Of a DNA stretch of 41,925 bases, positions 10,009 through 18,571 are shown piece after piece. Every line of letters begins with the position of its first letter. Positions within the stretch are counted from its first letter, which is position 1. Origin of the DNA: Blastococcus sp. CT_GayMR20. GTDB lineage: Bacteria; Actinomycetota; Actinomycetes; Mycobacteriales; Geodermatophilaceae. Below the pieces are notes generated by a model. It was not told the DNA's origin, searched no databases, and was given only the letters and a program-made list of their open reading frames with translations. Location of the stretch: assembly GCF_004570345.1 (NCBI RefSeq), contig NZ_SPQM01000028.1:1-41925 (forward strand), read 5' to 3'. The translations under genes and the position numbers were made by a program.

Positions 10009-12063
10009 ATGCGGCCGACCGACCTCGCACTCCTGCGCACCCCGGGCGTCCCGACCGTCTCGCCGGACGGACGGATGGCCGTCGTGGCAGTGACGCGGCC
10101 GGACCTCGACGCGGACGAGTACCGCAGCCAGCTGTGGGCGGTACCCACGGACGGTTCGGCGCCGGCCCGTCCGGTGACCTCCGGGCACCGGGACACCGCG
10201 CCGGCGTTCTCGCCGGACGGCCGGTGGCTGGCCTACCTCAGCGCCGAGCCGGGCGGAAAGCCGCAGATCCACCTGGTGCCGACGGCCGGTGGCACCGCGC
10301 GCCGGCTCACCGACCACCACCTGGGGGCCGGTGCGCCGGTGTGGGCGCCGGACTCCCGGCGCCTCGCCTACACCGCGCGGGTTCCGGAGCAGGGCCGCTA
10401 CGGCACCACCGAGGGAGTCGGTCCCGAGGCGGAGCCGCCGCGGCTGATCACCACCCTGCAGTACCGGCTCGACGACGTGGGCTTCCTGGTCGACCGGCGC
10501 AGCCAGGTCTTCGTGCTCGACCTCCCGGAGGACTTCGCCGACGACACCCGGGCCGTGCCCGAGCCGGTCCAGGTCACCACCGGCGACGCCGACTGCGCCG
10601 ACGTCACCTGGCGCCCGGACGGCGACGAGCTCGCCTTCGTGTCCGCCCGCCACCCGGGTGCCGACCGCGACCTGGTCCGTGACGTCCACGCCGTCCGGCC
10701 GGACGGGTCGGGTCTGCGCCGCGTCACCGAATCGAACGGCGAGTGCTCGCTGCCTGCCTACGACCCCGTCGGCCGCACGATCTACCTCACCGCCGTCCCC
10801 GACCTGGGTCCGGACGGGCTGGACTTCGTCGCCCGGCAGGCCGTGCCGTGCCGGGTGGCGGCGGACGGAGGGCCGCTGGAGCCGCTGCTCGACCCGGAGG
10901 AGCACCACCGCGGCGACGAGACCCCGGCGACCGTGCTGCACGGCGACGCCGTCCTCGTGGGGGTCGAGCGGCGGGGGGCGGTCGAGCTGCTGCGGGTCCC
11001 CGTGGACGGTGGTCCGCCCGAGGTGCTGGTCGAGGGGCCGTTCACCGTCCGCAGCGTGGCGGCCGCCGGCGGGGTGGTGGTCGCGGTCGTCGCCCACGAC
11101 CGGTCGGTGGGCGAGCTCATCGCGCTCACGCCCGGTGGCCGTCGGCTGCTGACCGGCTTCGGCCGCCCGTTGGGCGAGACCGGCCGCCTGCACCGCATGA
11201 CGGAGCGGACGGCGACCGCGCCCGACGGGTACCCGGTGCACGGCTGGGTCACCACGCCACCCGGGCCGGGACCGCACCCGGTGCTGCTCACGATCCACGG
11301 CGGCCCGTTCGCCCAGTACGGCTGGACGCTCTTCGACGAGACCCAGACCTACGTCACGGCCGGGTACGCGGTCGTGCAGTGCAATCCCCGGGGGTCGTCG
11401 GGCTACGGCTCCGCGCACGGCCGGGCCATCCGTGGCGGGTTCGGCGGGCTCGACGCCGCCGACGTCCTGGCGTTCCTCGACGCCGCGCTCGAGGACCCGC
11501 AGCTCGACGCCGACCGGGTCGGGATCATGGGCGGCTCCTACGGCGGCTACCTGACCACCCTGGTGATCGGGCGCACGAACCGGTTCGCCGCCGCGATCAG
11601 CGAGCGTGCGTTCCTGGACCCGGTGAGCTTCGTCGGATCGTCGGACATCGGCTGGGCCTTTCCCGACCAGTACCTCGGCACCGACCCCGAGCAGGTGGCG
11701 GCGCAGAGCGCGATGGCCGGCGCGCGCGGGATCACCACCCCGACGATGGTCATCCACTCCGAGGAGGACTGGCGCTGCCCCGTCGAGCAGGGGGCCCGGC
11801 TCTTCGTCGAGCTCAAGCGCCGCGGGGTGCCGGCGGAGCTGCTGCTGTTCCCGGGGGAGGGTCACGAGCTGTCCCGCACGGGGCGGCCCCGGCACCGGCT
11901 CGCCCGCCTGGAGCACGTGCTGCGCTGGTGGGCCCGCTGGCTGCCGGCGCCGGAGAACCGGGAGGAGCCGGCCGCGGTCGAGCCGGTCCGGGATGCCGCA
12001 CCGCCCCTCGAGGAGCCGGCGGGCGCAGAGCCGCTGGCCGTGCGGGCCACCCGAGTGGACTGA
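10009..12063 (+). CDS. S9 family peptidase (prolyl oligopeptidase / acylaminoacyl-peptidase type)
   Basis: This 684-residue cytoplasmic serine peptidase has an N-terminal beta-propeller (repeated SPDGR and AYL/AF blades, about residues 10-390) and a C-terminal alpha/beta-hydrolase domain. HGGPFAQYGW marks the oxyanion region. The triad is Ser510 in GGSYGG, Asp587 in HSEEDWRCP and His619 in GEGHEL. Family enzymes cleave short peptides after proline or remove acylated N-terminal residues; the substrate here is unknown. The ATG at 10009 has no Shine-Dalgarno and follows a TAGCGT box by 8 bases. It is 34 bases after terC copy 2 but has its own promoter-like sequence. Followed by a pseudogene region. 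Confidence 0.93.
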   Translation: MRPTDLALLRTPGVPTVSPDGRMAVVAVTRPDLDADEYRSQLWAVPTDGSAPARPVTSGHRDTAPAFSPDGRWLAYLSAEPGGKPQIHLVPTAGGTARRLTDHHLGAGAPVWAPDSRRLAYTARVPEQGRYGTTEGVGPEAEPPRLITTLQYRLDDVGFLVDRRSQVFVLDLPEDFADDTRAVPEPVQVTTGDADCADVTWRPDGDELAFVSARHPGADRDLVRDVHAVRPDGSGLRRVTESNGECSLPAYDPVGRTIYLTAVPDLGPDGLDFVARQAVPCRVAADGGPLEPLLDPEEHHRGDETPATVLHGDAVLVGVERRGAVELLRVPVDGGPPEVLVEGPFTVRSVAAAGGVVVAVVAHDRSVGELIALTPGGRRLLTGFGRPLGETGRLHRMTERTATAPDGYPVHGWVTTPPGPGPHPVLLTIHGGPFAQYGWTLFDETQTYVTAGYAVVQCNPRGSSGYGSAHGRAIRGGFGGLDAADVLAFLDAALEDPQLDADRVGIMGGSYGGYLTTLVIGRTNRFAAAISERAFLDPVSFVGSSDIGWAFPDQYLGTDPEQVAAQSAMAGARGITTPTMVIHSEEDWRCPVEQGARLFVELKRRGVPAELLLFPGEGHELSRTGRPRHRLARLEHVLRWWARWLPAPENREEPAAVEPVRDAAPPLEEPAGAEPLAVRATRVD

Positions 12064-12168
12064 CCCCGCCCCACGCTCGACCCTCCTCGGCAGGGTGGCG
12101 GTCATCTGCCCATGGGAAGAGGGAGCGCCGGTTGTCGTGATGGTCCGACATGCGGCAGCTGTGCGGAG

Positions 12169-12745
12169 GACCTGCGCGAGGCCGCCCGGCGACGCGTGCC
12201 GTGTGCGGTCGTTGACCACACCGACGTTCACCTGGCTGATGCAGACCGAGAGGGACCGCGGTGGCATGCGTTGCCGGGCGGGCCCCATCCCGCACTCGCT
12301 GTCGGCCAGGGCACCACGTCGCTGGAGGCTCTGGGCCCTGACCGTCGACACCCCGGTCGCCGGACCGCCGCTGCGACGTGCGCAACGGCTTCACGATCGC
12401 GCCGGCACTGACCGTACGGACGTTGGCGAACGCGGCGCTGCTTCCACGGTCGTGGGTACATGCTGACGACGCCGCCCAACCGGTGGCCGCCGACGAGCCG
12501 CCGGCAGCTGAACCCGTCGCTACGCCAGTGGAGCAGCTGCCCGGGATCGCGGCCGCCGTCCCTTCGGCCCCCGCGTCTGCCTGGTCGGTCCGGGGGGGTA
12601 CCTGTACGGGCTGATGGCCGGCGGTGACCGGGGCATGCAGCGTGTGCTCGACATCCTGGCCCGCGAGATCAGCCGCCCCAAGCAGGTTGTCGGGTCACCT
12701 CCGGCGGAACCAAGCGGAGAGGGTCCGGCTGCGCCGCTGAGCGGA
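12169..12745 (+). pseudogene. Decayed LldD-type FMN alpha-hydroxy-acid dehydrogenase
   Basis: Pieces of one family appear in the correct order but in changing frames. DLREAARRRVPCAVVDHTD (12169-12225) is the N-terminal helix. PTFTWLMQTERD starts at 12221 and ends near 12307. GTTSLEAL starts at 12310. ALTVDTPVAG (12335-12364) is the usual ALVLTVDTPVAG. RNGFTIAPALTVRTL (12381 on) and VEQLPGIAAAV (12528-12560) are in a third frame. RVCLVGPGGYLYGLMAGGDR runs from 12572 and ends DILAREI (12670). A large middle part, including the active-site SNHGG, is missing. Intact relatives are about 380-400 residues. It is not a copy of the intact dehydrogenase at 20492, whose matching end reads LLGRATLYGLAAAG. 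Confidence 0.8.
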
Positions 12746-12775
12746 CCCGCGCCCAGGGCATCAGGCCTGCGGAAC

Positions 12776-12807
12776 CGTTGACATCTGAACGTTCAGTCGT
12801 CCAAGCT
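12776..12807 (+). promoter_or_regulatory. Left promoter/operator of the catabolic island
   Basis: TTGACA (-35, 12778-12783), 18 bases, CAAGCT (12802-12807). The spacer contains the perfect palindrome TGAACGTTCA (12786-12795). The 20 bases 12776-12795 recur exactly, inverted, at 22534-22553. A palindrome between -35 and -10 is the usual place for a repressor operator. The transcript would start about 37 bases before the binding-protein gene. Confidence 0.7.
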
Positions 12808-12850
12808 GGCGCCCCCGCAGTCTCAACGAGGCACTAGGTGGTCAGTCGAT

Positions 12851-13987
12851 ATGAACCGGCGCTCGAAGTCGATTCTCCCGAGCATCATGTCGTTGGCATT
12901 GGTGGCACTTGCTGCCTGCGGTGGCGGTGGCGGTGGCGATGGCGATGCCGGTGACGCCGCAGCGACGGACGACGGGGAGTTCGAGAGCGGCACGTTGGTG
13001 GTGCTCGGGAGCTCCCCCGACATCAACGCCGCATGGCAGGCGAATGTCGACCAGCAGTTCACCGAACTCACCGGCGCGCAGATCGAATGGCTCCCCGGGG
13101 CAGCGCCCACCAACCTGACCAAGCTGCTGCAGTCGAAGGGCGGGGCCGCCCCGGCCGATGTCGTCTTCCTGGACACTCCGACCCAGACTCAGGCCATCGC
13201 GGCGGATGTGCTCCAGGAACTGGACCGCGACAAGCTGGCGGAGTCGGGCGAGTACCTGTCCGACGAGGTCTTCCCCAACGAGGGGTACGGGCCTGCCAAC
13301 ATCGTGATCCGCCTCGGCACCTGCGTGAACACAGCCGAACTCCAGAAGGCCGGCATCGAGTTGGAGGGCTCCATCGAGGACTGGTTCAACCCCGCGCTCC
13401 AGGGTCACTTCTCGATGCCCGACATCTCGACCTTCTACACCCAGGCCACGCTCCCGGCCCTCGCGGCGCACTTCGACGTCGAGCCCGACGATCCTTCCGG
13501 ACTCCTCGACAGGATCGAGCAGGCGGCCCCCGTGTCCTTCTGGACCAGCACCGCCGACGTGCAGCAGAGCCTGCAGTCGGGTGAGGTCTGGGTGACGCCG
13601 ATCCTGGACGGCCGCTGCCTCAACCTGGCACTCCAGGGGCAACCCATCGAGTTCCAGCCCCTGAACCTGGAGATCGAGGGCGAGGACTACCGCTACATCG
13701 GCCTCTATGACACGTGGGACCTCGTGAAGGGCACCGAGAAGCCCAACCTGGCGCACGCTTTCATCGACATCTCACTGAACGAGCAGTCCATGTCGAAGAT
13801 CCAGGCGGACTACGGCTACCTTCCTGCGCGCTCCGACCTCCTCGAGAAGGCCAAGCAGGATCCCGAACTCGCCGACATGGTGGGCGACTACAACCCGGAG
13901 GACCTCTACGTTCCCGACTACCAGGAGTGGTTCTCGAACCATGCCTCGACGTGGGTGGACGCCTGGAATCAGCGCTTCAAGGACTGA
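12851..13987 (+). CDS. ABC transporter substrate-binding lipoprotein (PotD/Fe-type fold)
   Basis: This 378-residue secreted lipoprotein captures the substrate for the adjacent ATPase and permeases. Its signal peptide has a basic N-terminus (MNRRSK), a hydrophobic core and the lipobox LAAC with Cys23, followed by a glycine/aspartate-rich linker. The mature part has the class D/F binding-protein pattern: GTLVVLGSSPDINAAWQ, NLTKLLQSKGGAAPADVVFLD, NIVIRLGTCVNTAELQKAGI, and a conserved W-rich C-terminus. Such proteins bind polyamines, opines, ferric ions, phosphonates or small acids; the ligand cannot be read from sequence. ATG 12851 has AGGTGG upstream. It is the first gene of the island operon. 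Confidence 0.88.
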   Translation: MNRRSKSILPSIMSLALVALAACGGGGGGDGDAGDAAATDDGEFESGTLVVLGSSPDINAAWQANVDQQFTELTGAQIEWLPGAAPTNLTKLLQSKGGAAPADVVFLDTPTQTQAIAADVLQELDRDKLAESGEYLSDEVFPNEGYGPANIVIRLGTCVNTAELQKAGIELEGSIEDWFNPALQGHFSMPDISTFYTQATLPALAAHFDVEPDDPSGLLDRIEQAAPVSFWTSTADVQQSLQSGEVWVTPILDGRCLNLALQGQPIEFQPLNLEIEGEDYRYIGLYDTWDLVKGTEKPNLAHAFIDISLNEQSMSKIQADYGYLPARSDLLEKAKQDPELADMVGDYNPEDLYVPDYQEWFSNHASTWVDAWNQRFKD

Positions 13988-14023
13988 CTCCGTCCAGCGG
14001 TACCGCCCAGTCGAGGAGGATCG

Positions 14024-15088
14024 GTGACGTTCGCGGCCAACGCTCGCGTGGGTGTCAAGGATCTGACCGTCAAGTACGGACACGTCGTCGCCGTCGACGA
14101 CGTCTCGCTCGAGATCGAACCGGGTGAGTTCGTCTCGCTGCTGGGCCCTTCGGGGTCCGGCAAGACGACGATCCTGAAGACGGTGGCGGGGTTCGAGTCG
14201 CCGACGCTCGGCCAGGTCACCGTCGACGGAGCGGTGATCAATGACCAGGCGCCGCGCTTCCGCAACTTCGGCATGGTGTTCCAGAACTACGCACTGTTCC
14301 CCCACATGAGCATCGAACGCAACGTCGCCTTCGGGCTCCGGGCGCGGAAGATGGACAAGCGGGAGGTGACCGAGGCGGTCGGCGAGATCCTGGACCTCGT
14401 GGGCCTGACCGAGTACGCGAGGCGATACCCCGCCCAGCTCAGCGGTGGTCAGCAGCAACGGGTGGCGCTGGCCCGCGCGATCGTGATCCGGCCGCGGCTC
14501 CTCCTGATGGACGAACCCCTGGCCGCCCTGGACCTCAAGCTGCGCCAGCAGCTGCAGCTCGACATCCGGAGAATCCAGCAGCAGCTGGGTATCAGCACGC
14601 TCTACGTCACTCACGACCAGGAGGAGGCGCTCACCCTCTCGGACAAGGTCGTGGTGATGAGCCAGGGGCGCATCTCGAGCCTCGGCCGGCCCCATGACAT
14701 CTACCACGAGCCGTCCACGCACTTCGTCGCCAGTTTCGTCGGCAACAAGACGGTGATGGAGGTGGATGCCGATGCGGCGGCTTCGGGCCGGGTCTCCGGT
14801 CTGCCCGGTCAGCTCGGAGCCGTCGAGCTGGGGCAGGGCTTCCGCGGGGGCCGCACCTACGTCGTCCTCCAGCCCGAGGACATCGCCTGCTTCCGGCAGG
14901 AGGTTCCGGGATCGGTCACGGGGATCGTCACCGGACGCCGCTTCCTCGGGAAGATGGGCCTGATCACGGTGCAGGCGGCCGCCCAGGTGTTCCACGTCAA
15001 CGACCGCGAGCTCGATGCCCAGCAGGGGGAGACGGTCCACCTCACCTGGAGGTCCGAACGCGCCCACGTGATCCACGAGGAGCGTTGA
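14024..15088 (+). CDS. ABC transporter ATP-binding protein (PotA-like)
   Basis: This 354-residue ATPase energises the importer at the inner face of the membrane. It has Walker A GPSGSGKT, Q-loop FQNYALFPHM, signature LSGGQQQR, Walker B LLLMDEPLAALD and H-loop VTHDQEEAL, then a C-terminal TOBE-like regulatory domain (about residues 240-354), as in the PotA/FbpC/CysA group. The GTG start at 14024 is preceded by GAGGAGGA. It follows the binding protein by 36 bases and abuts the first permease, whose GTG begins right after its TGA. Confidence 0.95.
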   Translation: MTFAANARVGVKDLTVKYGHVVAVDDVSLEIEPGEFVSLLGPSGSGKTTILKTVAGFESPTLGQVTVDGAVINDQAPRFRNFGMVFQNYALFPHMSIERNVAFGLRARKMDKREVTEAVGEILDLVGLTEYARRYPAQLSGGQQQRVALARAIVIRPRLLLMDEPLAALDLKLRQQLQLDIRRIQQQLGISTLYVTHDQEEALTLSDKVVVMSQGRISSLGRPHDIYHEPSTHFVASFVGNKTVMEVDADAAASGRVSGLPGQLGAVELGQGFRGGRTYVVLQPEDIACFRQEVPGSVTGIVTGRRFLGKMGLITVQAAAQVFHVNDRELDAQQGETVHLTWRSERAHVIHEER

Positions 15089-16036
15089 GTGTCCGGTGAG
15101 CAGAGTGGCACCGACGTTGCCGACCGGGTGGCCGACGTCAGCCCGAAACCGCGGCGGGGGAGTGCCGCGCTCCGCCGGGTGGGGTCCTGGCGTATCGGTG
15201 GGGTCAAGGTCGCGCCACTGCTCGTCCTGTACGTAGCGTTCTTCGTCATCCCGCAGATCTACTTCTTCCGGCTGGCCTTCTACCGGCCGGCCCTGTTCGG
15301 CGAGGTGACCGGTCCCCCCGGCTTCGGAACCTTCGCCGACGTGCTCGGGAGCGAGTTCTACCTGTCCGCGATCTGGCAGACGATCGTGCTGTGCTCCCTG
15401 GTGACGATCTTCGTGCTCCCTCTCGCCTATCCCATCGCCTATCTCATCGTCCGGTTCCGGCGCGTGGGTGGCTTCCTCTTCATGGCGACCGCCGCCACCA
15501 TGTTCAGCAGCACGGTCGCCATGATCCTCGGATGGCGGGTTCTCCTCGCGAGGAACGGCCCCATCAACGATGTGCTGATCGGTTCGGGCCTCATCGACGA
15601 ACCGCTCGACATCAGCAACAACTTCACCGCGGTCGTCATCGGTACGGTCCACGCGGTTCTTCCGATCGTGATCATCGGATTGATGCCCGTCATGCAGCAG
15701 GTGCCGCCGACCCAGGTGATGGCGGCGCGCAGTCTCGGCGCCAGTGAATGGTCCATCTTCTCCCGGATCTTCCTGCCGCAGACCATCACCGGGTGCGTGG
15801 CCGTGGGGATGCTCGCGTTCGCGACCACGGCCGGGGCCTTCACCACGCCCGTGCTGCTGGGTGGTGGCCGCGTCGGCGTGCTCTCGATCCTCATGTACTC
15901 GGATGCCACGACTGCGCTCAACTATCCGCGTGCCGCGGTGCTGGCCGTGATCCTGTTCGTGATCGTTCTCCTCACCGTCGCGATCTCGCTCGGCTACTCC
16001 CGGTTCAGGATCGGGAGAAGGGGGACCTCCTCGTGA
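15089..16036 (+). CDS. ABC transporter permease (PotB-like)
   Basis: This 315-residue inner-membrane permease has about six hydrophobic segments, starting with VAPLLVLYVAFFVIPQIYFF near residue 40. The cytoplasmic coupling loop ARSLGASEWSIFSRIFLP (about residues 211-228) corresponds to the EAA motif that contacts the ATPase. GTG 15089 follows the ATPase stop directly, with GAGGAG just inside the ATPase gene. Its stop overlaps the next permease start as GTGA. The N-terminal 30 residues are hydrophilic. Confidence 0.93.
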   Translation: MSGEQSGTDVADRVADVSPKPRRGSAALRRVGSWRIGGVKVAPLLVLYVAFFVIPQIYFFRLAFYRPALFGEVTGPPGFGTFADVLGSEFYLSAIWQTIVLCSLVTIFVLPLAYPIAYLIVRFRRVGGFLFMATAATMFSSTVAMILGWRVLLARNGPINDVLIGSGLIDEPLDISNNFTAVVIGTVHAVLPIVIIGLMPVMQQVPPTQVMAARSLGASEWSIFSRIFLPQTITGCVAVGMLAFATTAGAFTTPVLLGGGRVGVLSILMYSDATTALNYPRAAVLAVILFVIVLLTVAISLGYSRFRIGRRGTSS

Positions 16037-16944
16037 CGGTGACGGGCATGGGCGCGGACGTCCGCGACGCGCCGACGGGCGGATCGTCCGGGTTGGGCAG
16101 GAACGTCGGTGAACTCCGGCAGGGCCGGGTCCAGCGGGTCATGGACCGCCTGTCCCACGGCGCACTCTGGGTCGCCGGAACGGTCTCGATGGTGTTCCTG
16201 CTCGCGCCCGTGGTCGTGGTCGTGCTCGCGTCCTTCAACCGGGTGCCGGCTCTCGACGTGCCTCCGCGCCGCTGGAGTCTGTCCTCGTACGGAGCCATCT
16301 CGCCGGCCCTGTACGAGGCGTTCTTCCTGAGCCTCCAACTGGCGGCGATGGCGGCTGCCCTGAGTGTCGCACTCGCGGTGCCGGCAAGTTTCTGGCTGGC
16401 GCGGACCCGCGGTGTGCTGCCACGGACCGTGGACACCTTCTTCCGGAGTCCGCTGCAGGTGCCGCGGATCGTGCTCGGCATGAGCCTGTACCAGGCGTAC
16501 GTCCTGTACCAGCTGATGAGTGGGGTCTCGCTCCGGGGAACGTTCACGGGTCTGCTGGCCGCCCACGTCGTTCTGGTGACGCCCTACGTCATCGCGACCT
16601 GTGTGGCGAGCATCGAAGGGCGCGGTCAGGATCTCGAGCTCGCCGCAGCCAGTCTGGGCGCTTCACCTCTCCGCGTCTTCGTCCAGGTGAGTCTGCCCGT
16701 GATCCGTCAGGCGCTGATCGCGTCGGCGGTGCTGGCTACGCTGATCAGTTTCGACGACGTGCCGTTGTCGCTGTTCCTGTCCGGCGCCGGCACGACGCCC
16801 CTCCCGGTGCAGTTGTTCGCACTGAGCGAGCAGAACCTGACGCCGTCGCTCTACGCCGCCGCCACGTTGACGCTGGCCTTCTCGATAGTCATCACCGTCC
16901 TCCTGGAGAAGTTCGTCGGGCTGCGTCAAGCCCTCCAGCGCTAG
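16033..16944 (+). CDS. ABC transporter permease (PotC-like)
   Basis: This is the 303-residue second permease of the heterodimeric channel. Hydrophobic segments begin at ALWVAGTVSMVFLLAPVVVVVL, and the coupling loop AAASLGASPLRVFVQVSLP is the EAA motif. The start is GTG 16033 (VTVTGMGADV), overlapping the upstream stop by four bases, with a purine-rich GGGGGA upstream. The frame is open further 5' inside the first permease, but that part is a shadow. About 36 bases and a GAGGAG site separate it from the aldehyde dehydrogenase. Confidence 0.92.
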   Translation: MTVTGMGADVRDAPTGGSSGLGRNVGELRQGRVQRVMDRLSHGALWVAGTVSMVFLLAPVVVVVLASFNRVPALDVPPRRWSLSSYGAISPALYEAFFLSLQLAAMAAALSVALAVPASFWLARTRGVLPRTVDTFFRSPLQVPRIVLGMSLYQAYVLYQLMSGVSLRGTFTGLLAAHVVLVTPYVIATCVASIEGRGQDLELAAASLGASPLRVFVQVSLPVIRQALIASAVLATLISFDDVPLSLFLSGAGTTPLPVQLFALSEQNLTPSLYAAATLTLAFSIVITVLLEKFVGLRQALQR

Positions 16945-16980
16945 CCGTATCGGCTGATCCCGATCCGCGAGGAGTCGCTC

Positions 16981-18567
16981 GTGCGTCCGAACCTCACCAT
17001 CGCCTCGTCGCCTGATCCACTCGGGGGACACCCCTCGGGCGGCGACTCGACGGGCGGGCTCCAGGAAGCGATCGCACGCGGCGAGGCGGATGCGGACACC
17101 ATCGCTGCGCGCGCCGATGCGCTCCTGGGCGAGCAGCGCCGGCTGCTCATCGGTGGCGAGCTGGTGGAAGCGAGCGGGGGACGCACCTTCCCGAGCATCA
17201 GCCCCTGGACGGAGGAGGAGATCGCGCGCGTACCGGACGCCGATGCCGGCGATGCGCTCCGGGTCGTCGACGCCGCGTGCGCCGCCGCGCCGGCCTGGGC
17301 GGCCGTTCCGCTGCCGGACCGGGTACGGCTGGTCCAGCGGGCGGCCGACGTGCTGGAGGAGCGTCTGGACGACTTCGCGGTCCTCGACACCGCCGATGCC
17401 GGGTCGCCGATCAGGCTGACCCTGCAGGACGGGCGCGCGGCGGTGGAGGCCGTCCGGCGGCTGGCGGGCATAGCGCCGGAGCTACGTGGCTCGACCATTC
17501 CGGCGACGGACAACCTGCACCTCACGGTTCGCGAGCCCTACGGGGTGGCCCTCCGGATCGTGGCCTACAACCATCCCTTCATGTTCGCCGCCACCAAGAT
17601 CGCGGCACCGCTCCTGACGGGCAACACCGTCATCATCAAGCCATCGGAACTGGCCCCGCTCTCCGCCCTCCTGATGGGCGAGGTGCTCCAGGACGTCTTT
17701 CCCCCCGGTGTGCTCTCCGTCGTCACGGGCCGCGATGCCGCACTGCCACGGGCGCTGGTCCGTGATCCGCGCGTGCGGCGGATCGGCTTCATCGGGAGCG
17801 CACCGACCGGGCGGTCCATCCAGCGGGACGCCGCCGAGGGTGCGGTCAAGCACGTCACGCTGGAACTGGGCGGCAAGAACGCCCTGATCGCCTATCCCGA
17901 CGTGGACCCCGCCGAGGTCGCCCGCGCCGCGGTCGAGGGCATGAACTTCACGTGGTCCGGTCAATCCTGCATGTCCACTTCGAGGCTGCTCGTCCACGAG
18001 GCCATCGCCGACGAGGTGGTCGCCCATGCCGTGGAGATCATCGAGGCGCGGCGGTTGGGCTCGCCGTTCGATCCCCGCAGCGAGCAGGGGACGATCGTCT
18101 CCCGGGGTCAGCACGACAGGATCCTCGGCCTGATCGACCGCGCGGTCGCCGAGGGCGCCCGGATCCGCACGGGCGGCCGGCGCCCGGACGGTGGTGACCG
18201 GGGCCTGGTCATCCCGCCGACCGTGCTCGACATGGTTCGGCCCGGCCAGACCGTCGAGCAGACCGAGGTGTTCGGGCCCGTCCTGTCGGTCATCCGGTGG
18301 GGGGACCAGGACGATCCGGTGGCCATCGCCAACGGCGTCCAGTACGGCCTGACGGCGAACATCTGGACCAACGACGTCACTCGTGCACTCACCGTCGCGC
18401 GCCGGCTCGAGGTCGGGTACGTCTGGGTGAACGGTTGGCCGCGGCTCTACGCCGGCGTCCCGTTCGGTGGCGTGAAGAACTCCGGCGTCGGGGTGGAGGA
18501 CGCACTGGAGGAGCTCGAGAGCTACACGACCTCGAAGTCCGTGAACGTCATCTTCAGGCGAGGATGA
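16981..18567 (+). CDS. NAD(P)-dependent aldehyde dehydrogenase
   Basis: This 528-residue ALDH-superfamily enzyme oxidises an aldehyde to the carboxylate. Key residues are visible: Asn197 (YNHPF), Glu295 (ELGGKN) and the nucleophile Cys330 (SGQSC). Also present are the cofactor region GFIGSAPTGRSI and the C-terminal EVFGPVLSV and PFGGVKNSG motifs. It carries about 50 residues of N-terminal extension before the usual LLIGGELVEASGG start; GTG 16981 is preferred because GAGGAG lies at the right distance. In context it would take the aldehyde made by the neighbouring ThDP decarboxylase, like benzaldehyde dehydrogenase in mandelate pathways. The exact substrate is unknown. Confidence 0.93.
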   Translation: MRPNLTIASSPDPLGGHPSGGDSTGGLQEAIARGEADADTIAARADALLGEQRRLLIGGELVEASGGRTFPSISPWTEEEIARVPDADAGDALRVVDAACAAAPAWAAVPLPDRVRLVQRAADVLEERLDDFAVLDTADAGSPIRLTLQDGRAAVEAVRRLAGIAPELRGSTIPATDNLHLTVREPYGVALRIVAYNHPFMFAATKIAAPLLTGNTVIIKPSELAPLSALLMGEVLQDVFPPGVLSVVTGRDAALPRALVRDPRVRRIGFIGSAPTGRSIQRDAAEGAVKHVTLELGGKNALIAYPDVDPAEVARAAVEGMNFTWSGQSCMSTSRLLVHEAIADEVVAHAVEIIEARRLGSPFDPRSEQGTIVSRGQHDRILGLIDRAVAEGARIRTGGRRPDGGDRGLVIPPTVLDMVRPGQTVEQTEVFGPVLSVIRWGDQDDPVAIANGVQYGLTANIWTNDVTRALTVARRLEVGYVWVNGWPRLYAGVPFGGVKNSGVGVEDALEELESYTTSKSVNVIFRRG

Positions 18568-18571
18568 GCAC

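Noticed and set aside
11993..12614. Overlapping small frames after the S9 peptidase as separate proteins
   Set aside because: Each contains only pieces of one dehydrogenase family in order, so they are a single decayed gene.
15748..16032. Longer start for the second permease
   Set aside because: The extension overlaps the first permease in another frame. GTG 16033 overlaps the stop as GTGA and fits the operon.
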